Shown: positions 24,549 through 29,459 of the stretch, piece by piece
How positions within the stretch are numbered: the first letter of the stretch is position 1
Layout: each line of letters begins with the position of its first letter
Source of the DNA: Paralactobacillus_A sp963926925
GTDB lineage: Bacteria > Bacillota > Bacilli > Lactobacillales > Lactobacillaceae
Direction: 5' to 3'
Assembly: GCA_963926925.1 (NCBI GenBank)
Contig: CAWUZD010000012.1
Location: 1-29,459, forward strand
Length of the DNA: 29,459 bases
Notes under the pieces: model-generated
Told to the model about the DNA's origin: nothing
The model's input: only the letters and a program-made list of their open reading frames with translations
Database searches by the model: none
Translations under genes and position numbers: made by a program

Positions 24549-25656
24549 TTATTTTTTAAGTGGTTGTGCCTTGATGAAGTGTTGTTCATTCAACATATCG
24601 AATTGAATGTAATCTTTTTCATCTTTGTATTCATTGAGGTCGATCATGTTTACTGATGTGTTTTCGTAGTTCATCCAGTAGTACTTCAATGATTCTGCGC
24701 ACATGCAAGCCGTGTATACTGTGTAGTCATAAGGTACAACATCTTGGTCATATTTACCAATATCACTAGTGTTTGTAACTTTAACCATACCCATTGGGAA
24801 TACAACGCTTGTGAATAACCGGAACATGTAGTCAATACCTTGTTCTTCGTTCTTACCTTTTTCACCATACTTCTTCAAGAATGATAAACGAACGAACCGG
24901 GAAATGGCTGTCCAGTCACCTGGTAATCCTTGCATACCATTACCTGAGAAGACTTGTGGCAATTCAGCACCGTTGATGTCGATTGTGTTGAAGTCTTCGT
25001 TACGTAAGTTAGCGTAGTTTAATAAGTTTGTCTTTTGATAGATGTAGTCAGGACTGTTTGTTAATACACCCATTGTGTTACGATGAATGTGTAAACCACC
25101 AGCATCCATTTCGATGATGATTATTTCACCTGATTTATCTGTGAAGATCCAGTGTGATGTTGGGTACATGTCCCATTGTTGGAATGCTTACAACGGTAAT
25201 CTTGTTATTGAATAAATCAACAACATCTTCAACTGTTGCGCATTGTGCAACTACATGAGTAATCAAGTAAGGTTCTTGGACTGCTTGTGTACCAGGACGT
25301 GCTTCTGGTTCATATTGTGCATAACCACGGTAGTAAAGTTGACCGCCCATTAAGCCTTTTTCGTTAAGAGCTTCATACATAACAGGTGATACTTTACCCA
25401 TTACTAATGAATCCATACCAATCATACTGTACTTGGAAACAGCTTTGTTCTTGTCTTCCAAGTTCTTTTCAATTTCTGAACCACATGTATAGTATTCTTT
25501 GTCACGTGGTACAAATGTAATATATGTGCCGTCAGCAAAACGGTTGAAGTCGAAGTTACGGCCCCATAAATGTTTGCCGTCTTTAGTTTCCCATGAGAAA
25601 CTGCTGCATCCGGCATTAGTAGTTTGGTCTAAGAAATCTGCTAATTTTTTATCCAT
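24549..25656 (-). pseudogene. Choloylglycine hydrolase-family (Ntn) amidase, frameshifted
   Basis: Two overlapping ORFs (25135-25656 and 24549-25169) make up one enzyme of the bile salt hydrolase / penicillin V acylase family. The nucleophile Cys is residue 17 (TTNAGCSSFSWET), so a 16-residue propeptide would have to be removed, unlike typical bile salt hydrolases in which Cys is residue 2. Arg33 and Asp36 (GRNFDF) sit at the family distances from Cys17, and TNSPDY and SRFVRLSF supply the later active-site Asn and Arg. An extra C in the CCC at 25162-25164 shifts the frame inside HVPTSHWIFTDKSGE; removing it gives about 368 residues. Substrate (bile salt, penicillin or another linear amide) is undetermined. 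AGAGG precedes the ATG, and a perfect palindrome lies just upstream. Confidence 0.88.
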
Positions 25657-25673
25657 AGTTAACCTCTTTCTTC

Positions 25674-25696
25674 AAGTGATATCATTGATATCACTT
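25674..25696. promoter_or_regulatory. Perfect 23-bp palindrome before the hydrolase-family gene
   Basis: AAGTGATATCA-T-TGATATCACTT is an 11-bp perfect inverted repeat around one base. It also contains two copies of the self-complementary TGATATCA. It starts 18 bases upstream of the start codon and overlaps a possible -10 region. It looks like an operator for a dimeric regulator; the regulator is not encoded nearby. Confidence 0.65.
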
Positions 25697-25881
25697 AATA
25701 TTTCTTTTACACAACTTTAATTCATCGCATTATTTTTTCTTTGTAAAATAATATGCACTACATTTTTTATTTTCCTAAAATCATTATGTAATTATGAAAA
25801 AATGGCATTTAATATTATTTTTTAGCAACTTTAATTTATACTATTCTATAGGCATTTAAGAAGAAATATAGCGAGGTAATT

Positions 25882-26730
25882 ATGGTTAATAATAAATATA
25901 AATGTGTTGTATGTAACAAGGAATATCATATGATTGATGGCATGTTTTTAAGTGATTTAGATTCACGGATTCGTGGTCATATTCGTCATGATTATCCACA
26001 TGCAACTGGTCATAGTTTTATTTGTAATGAAGATTTATTAAACTACCGGCTTAGAAGTATTGATCGGTTTATTAATAATAATTTGAAACATAATCAAAAG
26101 CTTAATAATAAACTAACCAAGAAGATTAACAGTGATGATTACAAGATTACTGATGTTAATGATATTTTGGAAAATCATCTTTCTTTAGGTGACCGGGTAG
26201 CTGATAATGTAGCACGGTTTGGTGGTAGTTGGACATTTATCTTCCTATTTTCTGGTTTAATGATTATCTGGATGGCAGTTAATGGTTTGCAACTATTTGG
26301 CATTCACTTTGACCCTTACCCATTCGTACTTTTGAATTTATTCTTGAGTACTGTTGCGGCTTTGCAGGCACCTTTAATTATGATGAGTCAAAACCGGGCT
26401 TCTGATCGTGACCGGATGAATGCTGAAAATGACTATCACGTTAACCAACGTTCTGAAGAAGAAATTCGGATGTTACATTCTAAAATTGACCATCTTTTAC
26501 AAACAGAATTACCTAACTTATTAGAAACACAAAAAATGCAATTTCAAATGCTTTCGGAATTACAAGAAAAGCTTATTATTATGGATCCGAATGATACTAA
26601 AATTGCCACGAGTGCCAGTGTTGCCAAAGATCTTAAGAGTGATCTTACTAAGGATGAAGAAAAACCAACATCCCCAACACCTTCAAATACTGACAATCAG
26701 AAATTATCAATTACCGATAAAAAAAGCTAA
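25882..26730 (+). CDS. DUF1003 membrane protein with N-terminal Cys motif
   Basis: A 282-residue protein. The N-terminal segment has CVVC (Cys8, Cys11) and a later Cys48 (FICNEDL), a possible small metal site. The DUF1003 core (about 100-180) contains GDRVADNVARFGGSWTFI, two helices (about 115-136 and 146-166) and DPYPFVLLNLFLSTVAALQAPLIMMSQNR, the family signature. A predicted coiled coil (about 185-235) and a Lys/Ser/Thr-rich tail follow. The function of DUF1003 proteins is not established. GAGG precedes the ATG. The next gene, an alpha/beta-hydrolase-fold protein, follows after 36 bp without a terminator, so the two are probably one operon. Confidence 0.9.
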   Translation: MVNNKYKCVVCNKEYHMIDGMFLSDLDSRIRGHIRHDYPHATGHSFICNEDLLNYRLRSIDRFINNNLKHNQKLNNKLTKKINSDDYKITDVNDILENHLSLGDRVADNVARFGGSWTFIFLFSGLMIIWMAVNGLQLFGIHFDPYPFVLLNLFLSTVAALQAPLIMMSQNRASDRDRMNAENDYHVNQRSEEEIRMLHSKIDHLLQTELPNLLETQKMQFQMLSELQEKLIIMDPNDTKIATSASVAKDLKSDLTKDEEKPTSPTPSNTDNQKLSITDKKS

Positions 26731-26766
26731 TATATAGGTAAAGAATACTAAAAAGGAAGTTTAATT

Positions 26767-27591
26767 ATGAAAAAACACGCCTCATTCGTTCTTCCCAATG
26801 GTGAAGAATATTACTATCGTAAAAATGGTCATGGTAATCAAAAAATTTTATTAATTCATGATAATTTCACGACTAGTCGTTATTTCCAAGCAATTATCAA
26901 TATGATTGATACTGATAAATATGCCGTATATGCACCTGATTTACGCGGTTGCGGTCATAGTAGTTATAAGAATCATACTGATCGTTTCTTTGAATATGCC
27001 AATGACTTACAAGCCTTTTGTGATCACCTTCATTTGGATAATTTGATCGTAGTTGGTTGGGGCATTGGTGCCATGTTGGCTTTACAATTAACAGCACAAA
27101 TCAGCGATAATGCTAAACAAATGATTTTAATTAACCCAATGCCAACACCACGCGTGGTTGATGAAGATGCGTTAATGAAAGACCCTGATATTAAACAATT
27201 AGTAACTGATATCGAAGCTCAAGACCAAGCACAACTTGCTGAAGATTTCACGCGGCAATATTATCCATACATGACTCCTTCTTTCCAAGAAGACGATGTT
27301 TTAACTAAGGAAACATTATTGCAAAGAAACCCACTCGACCTTGGTTGGGCTACCCAGGCACATAACCTTACAAGTGATACCTTAAAAATGATTAATCAAA
27401 ATGTTCAAATTCTTTGTGGTGAATTAGACCGGCATCTTGATAATGATTTTCTTGATGAATTAGTTAACCAATTACCACAAGTTACTAATAATGTTATTAA
27501 ACATAGCGGTCATGTCATGATGATTGATGATCCGCAAGCAATTATGCAAACTATTGCATTAGCTAGTGAAAAAATTAATAATCTTGGTTAA
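26767..27591 (+). CDS. Alpha/beta-hydrolase-fold protein lacking the nucleophile Ser
   Basis: A 274-residue protein with the alpha/beta-hydrolase layout: LLIHDN at the oxyanion position, APDLRGCGHSSY, the nucleophile elbow, a cap region, acid Asp221 (CGELDRH) and His249 (HSGHVMMIDDP). In the elbow, which should read GxSxG, the sequence is G97-W-G-I-G101, so Gly99 replaces the catalytic Ser. The usual HG of the oxyanion hole is HD (Asp32). Asp and His are kept. The protein therefore probably does not hydrolyse esters by the standard mechanism and may be a binding or regulatory pseudoenzyme. The ORF is intact, with AAAGGAAG before the ATG. It is downstream of and probably co-transcribed with the DUF1003 gene. 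Confidence 0.88.
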   Translation: MKKHASFVLPNGEEYYYRKNGHGNQKILLIHDNFTTSRYFQAIINMIDTDKYAVYAPDLRGCGHSSYKNHTDRFFEYANDLQAFCDHLHLDNLIVVGWGIGAMLALQLTAQISDNAKQMILINPMPTPRVVDEDALMKDPDIKQLVTDIEAQDQAQLAEDFTRQYYPYMTPSFQEDDVLTKETLLQRNPLDLGWATQAHNLTSDTLKMINQNVQILCGELDRHLDNDFLDELVNQLPQVTNNVIKHSGHVMMIDDPQAIMQTIALASEKINNLG

Positions 27592-27595
27592 AGTT

Positions 27596-27633
27596 AAAAA
27601 AAGATGGCGCATTAGTAATGCGCCATCTTTTTT
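27596..27633. terminator. Bidirectional terminator
   Basis: AAAAAGATGGCGCATTA and TAATGCGCCATCTTTTT form a perfect stem of 17 or more bp with a 1-base centre (around 27615), flanked by A and T runs. It serves both the hydrolase-fold gene and the converging permease gene. Confidence 0.93.
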
Positions 27634-27640
27634 ATTATCA

Positions 27641-28789
27641 TTATTTAACTAACATTAAGTAACCAAAGAAACCAAATAATAGTAATGCTAAGATATTAAC
27701 ACCCATGAAGATAAATAAGAATTTACCAACATGTTTACCATATCCAGTTTTATAACGCTTATAAGTAATCATATTCGCTACGGAAGCAATCAAAGTTCCC
27801 AAACCACCAATATTAACCGCTAAGAACAAGGCTTCTGCACAATGAGTAAAGCGTGATAACAAAATCGCTGTTGGCACATTACTCATAAACTGACATGATA
27901 ATAAGCCGGCAAGGTATGTCCGTACACTAGTTGAACTAATAGCTCCTAATAAATGATTAATACTTGGCAAACGGCTTAAATTACCCACTGCAATGAAGAA
28001 ACAGAAGAAAGTTACCAACAAACCATAGTCAACTTGCTTGAATGTTTTTGGACGATAAAGACTAACAGTAATAATTACTAAAGCGAGGACAATCCATTTA
28101 AGCCAAGTAACATTATTAATAATTACGGAAGCAAAGATTAATAATGTTAATGGAATAAAGACAAACAATGGCCGTTTATCAATATCAACTCGACCAATAT
28201 TACCAACTTCAACGGGTTTATTAGGGAAAAAGAATGTGCAGATTGCTAACACTACCAAACTAAATAACATTAATGGTAATGAGTAACTGAAGAATGTGCC
28301 AATATTAATATCATAATATGAAACGATTGTAATATTATGTGGTGAACCAAATGGCATTAATGAACTTCCCAAGTTTGCAGAAATAGTCATTAATGTCATG
28401 GGCATAATTGGTGAAAAATTGCCACGAATTGCAATTAAAATTACTAAGGGTGCAAATGTTAAAACCGTCATATCATTGGTTAAAAACATAGCGCCAAAGA
28501 AGGTTAATAACAAAAGCATTTGCACTAACCGCCGTTCGGTCTTACTTGAAGAAATTAAATGATTAGCTAAAAATTCAAGAACGTGTAAATGTTCATAAAT
28601 TTGAACCATCGTCATGATGCAAAAAACATTAACAATGACATGCCAATTAACATCATTAAAATGAGGTGGTGTTAATAATGAAGTTACAACAGCAGCAATA
28701 ATCGCTACTAACATTAATTTATCATTAAAGATATGTTTTAATCCCTTAATAACGCGTTCCTTCATTGATAAAGTTAATGAATCATTCAT
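27641..28789 (-). CDS. SLC13 / ArsB-NhaD type ion transporter permease
   Basis: An integral membrane protein of 382 residues with about ten to twelve hydrophobic segments. Helix-hairpin motifs of the ion transporter superfamily are present in both halves: FLTNDMTVLTFAPLVI with SANLGSSLMPFGSPHNI, and FMSNVPTAILLS with VNIGGLGTLIASVANMI. Such permeases move citrate/dicarboxylates, arsenite or Na+/H+; the substrate cannot be told here. Two starts are possible: GTG at 28801, or ATG at 28789 with a weak AGTGAG upstream. Neither has a strong ribosome binding site, and I prefer the ATG. The leader contains a hairpin followed by a T-run, so expression may be attenuated. Confidence 0.87.
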   Translation of the reverse strand: MNDSLTLSMKERVIKGLKHIFNDKLMLVAIIAAVVTSLLTPPHFNDVNWHVIVNVFCIMTMVQIYEHLHVLEFLANHLISSSKTERRLVQMLLLLTFFGAMFLTNDMTVLTFAPLVILIAIRGNFSPIMPMTLMTISANLGSSLMPFGSPHNITIVSYYDINIGTFFSYSLPLMLFSLVVLAICTFFFPNKPVEVGNIGRVDIDKRPLFVFIPLTLLIFASVIINNVTWLKWIVLALVIITVSLYRPKTFKQVDYGLLVTFFCFFIAVGNLSRLPSINHLLGAISSTSVRTYLAGLLSCQFMSNVPTAILLSRFTHCAEALFLAVNIGGLGTLIASVANMITYKRYKTGYGKHVGKFLFIFMGVNILALLLFGFFGYLMLVK

Positions 28790-28826
28790 ATGCAAGCTCA
28801 CTTTTCTTTAAATAATTACTTAAATT

Positions 28827-28851
28827 AAAAAAACGCGCAAAAAAAAGCGCG
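28827..28851 (-). terminator. Terminator-like hairpin in the permease leader
   Basis: On the minus strand CGCGC, an eight-T loop and GCGCG (28834-28851) run directly into seven T (28827-28833). It lies between the permease promoter and its start codon. No minus-strand gene lies upstream in the window that it could terminate, so it may be an attenuator. Confidence 0.55.
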
Positions 28852-28880
28852 ATTAGTATCACAAATAATTTTATAAAAGT

Positions 28881-28889
28881 ATTATAACA
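28881..28889 (-). promoter_or_regulatory. Extended -10 promoter of the permease gene
   Basis: On the minus strand TGTTATAAT (TG, one base, perfect TATAAT at 28881-28886) is present without a clear -35. Its transcript would begin at about 28874 and contain the leader hairpin. Confidence 0.5.
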
Positions 28890-28974
28890 ATAAATGTTTC
28901 GTTATTTGGCACGATTCGGTAAAAGTCGCGTAAAATCAATGTAAAACTTTTTGGATGCAAATCACCGCGTTTAA

Positions 28975-29004
28975 TTTACCAAAAAATAATAATAATTCTA
29001 TAAT
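28975..29004 (+). promoter_or_regulatory. Promoter of the D-lactate dehydrogenase gene
   Basis: TTTACC (28975-28980), an 18-bp spacer and a perfect TATAAT (28999-29004) precede the gene. GTAAAA occurs three times at 11-bp spacing upstream (28919, 28930, 28941). Confidence 0.55.
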
Positions 29005-29054
29005 AAGGTTGTGTAAGATAGTTACGGAATTTTTACAATAGAAAGGAAAATATG

Positions 29055-29459
29055 ATGAAAATTATTGCTTATGCGATTCGTAATGATGAAATCCCATATG
29101 TTAAACAATGGTCTAAAGAAAACGATGTTGAAGTAAAAATCGTTCAAGAATTGTTAACAATGGATAATATTGATTTATGCAAAGGCTATGATGGCTTGGT
29201 TTCATATCAACAAAAACCATATCCAGCCGAATTAATTGACCGGATGCGTTATGATGGCATTAAATACTGGTCATTACGTAATGTTGGCATTGATAATATT
29301 GATCTTGATGCCGTTAAACGTAATCATATTGTTTTGACCAATGTGCCTGCTTATTCACCTGATTCTGTTGGTGAATTCTCAGTCTTATCCGCATTACGGT
29401 TATTAAGACAAAGTAAGGCTTATGAGCACAAGATGCGTGAAGGTAACTTTATGTGGGCA
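29055..29459 (+). CDS. ldhD: D-lactate dehydrogenase, N-terminal part (cut by window end)
   Basis: An NAD-dependent D-2-hydroxyacid dehydrogenase that reduces pyruvate to D-lactate and regenerates NAD+. The 135 visible residues start MKIIAYAIRNDEIPYVKQW and contain YQQKPYPAELI, LRNVGIDNIDLDAVK and TNVPAYSPDSVGEFSVLSALRLLRQ, which follow the lactobacillar D-LDH closely, including the Arg-Asn-Val-Gly block. The NAD-binding GxGxxG and catalytic His/Glu would lie beyond the window. Two ATG codons are in frame (29052 and 29055); the second is better spaced from GAAAGGA, so I use it. Confidence 0.93.
   Translation, partial: MKIIAYAIRNDEIPYVKQWSKENDVEVKIVQELLTMDNIDLCKGYDGLVSYQQKPYPAELIDRMRYDGIKYWSLRNVGIDNIDLDAVKRNHIVLTNVPAYSPDSVGEFSVLSALRLLRQSKAYEHKMREGNFMWA

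Overview
The window is AT-rich Gram-positive chromosome. A dnaB / walR-walK-walH-walI-walJ cluster, an LPQTG-anchored surface protein, acetate kinase, a D-lactate dehydrogenase, a choloylglycine-hydrolase family gene and an MFS-DUF4811 pair together point to the Lactobacillaceae. I cannot fix the genus from the sequence alone.

Layout. 1-230: tandem promoters and a boxA-like leader facing left, which fit an rRNA operon just outside the window. 231-3077 (minus): a 52-aa membrane peptide, a UgpB-like solute-binding lipoprotein with a candidate CcpA site, and ackA. 3248-8289 (plus): a Bce-type peptide-sensing/detoxification module made of a 129-aa membrane protein, response regulator, histidine kinase, a candidate BceR operator, ATPase and permease, followed by a 40-aa membrane peptide. 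The ATPase has an altered Walker A motif and the permease is broken by two frameshifts. 8327-16125 (minus): walJ, walI, walH, walK, walR, dnaB and a TetR regulator. The TetR gene lies 16 bp upstream of dnaB. 16347-18796 (plus): SMR transporter, DHA2-type MFS exporter and DUF4811 protein, divergent from TetR with three operator-like repeats between them. 18966-20986 (plus): a frameshifted short-chain dehydrogenase and a FUSC-like membrane protein. 21058-25656 (minus): a possible 20-aa ORF, two paralogous LPQTG serine-rich surface proteins (the second frameshifted after its signal peptide) and a frameshifted choloylglycine-hydrolase family gene with a perfect palindrome before its start. 25882-27591 (plus): DUF1003 protein and an alpha/beta-hydrolase-fold protein lacking the nucleophile serine. 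27641-28789 (minus): ArsB/NhaD/SLC13-type permease with a terminator-like hairpin in its leader. 29055-end (plus): start of D-lactate dehydrogenase.

How it works together. The wal cluster is the essential cell-wall stress/homeostasis system: WalK-WalR signalling, WalH and WalI membrane modulators, and the WalJ hydrolase. A terminator-like hairpin between walR and walK may set their ratio. The TetR/SMR/MFS/DUF4811 block is an efflux locus whose repressor transcript probably runs on into dnaB. The accessory genes (Bce permease, dehydrogenase, surface protein, choloylglycine-hydrolase family gene) carry all five frameshifts seen, while the core genes are intact. This suggests ongoing gene decay, or less likely clustered sequencing errors.
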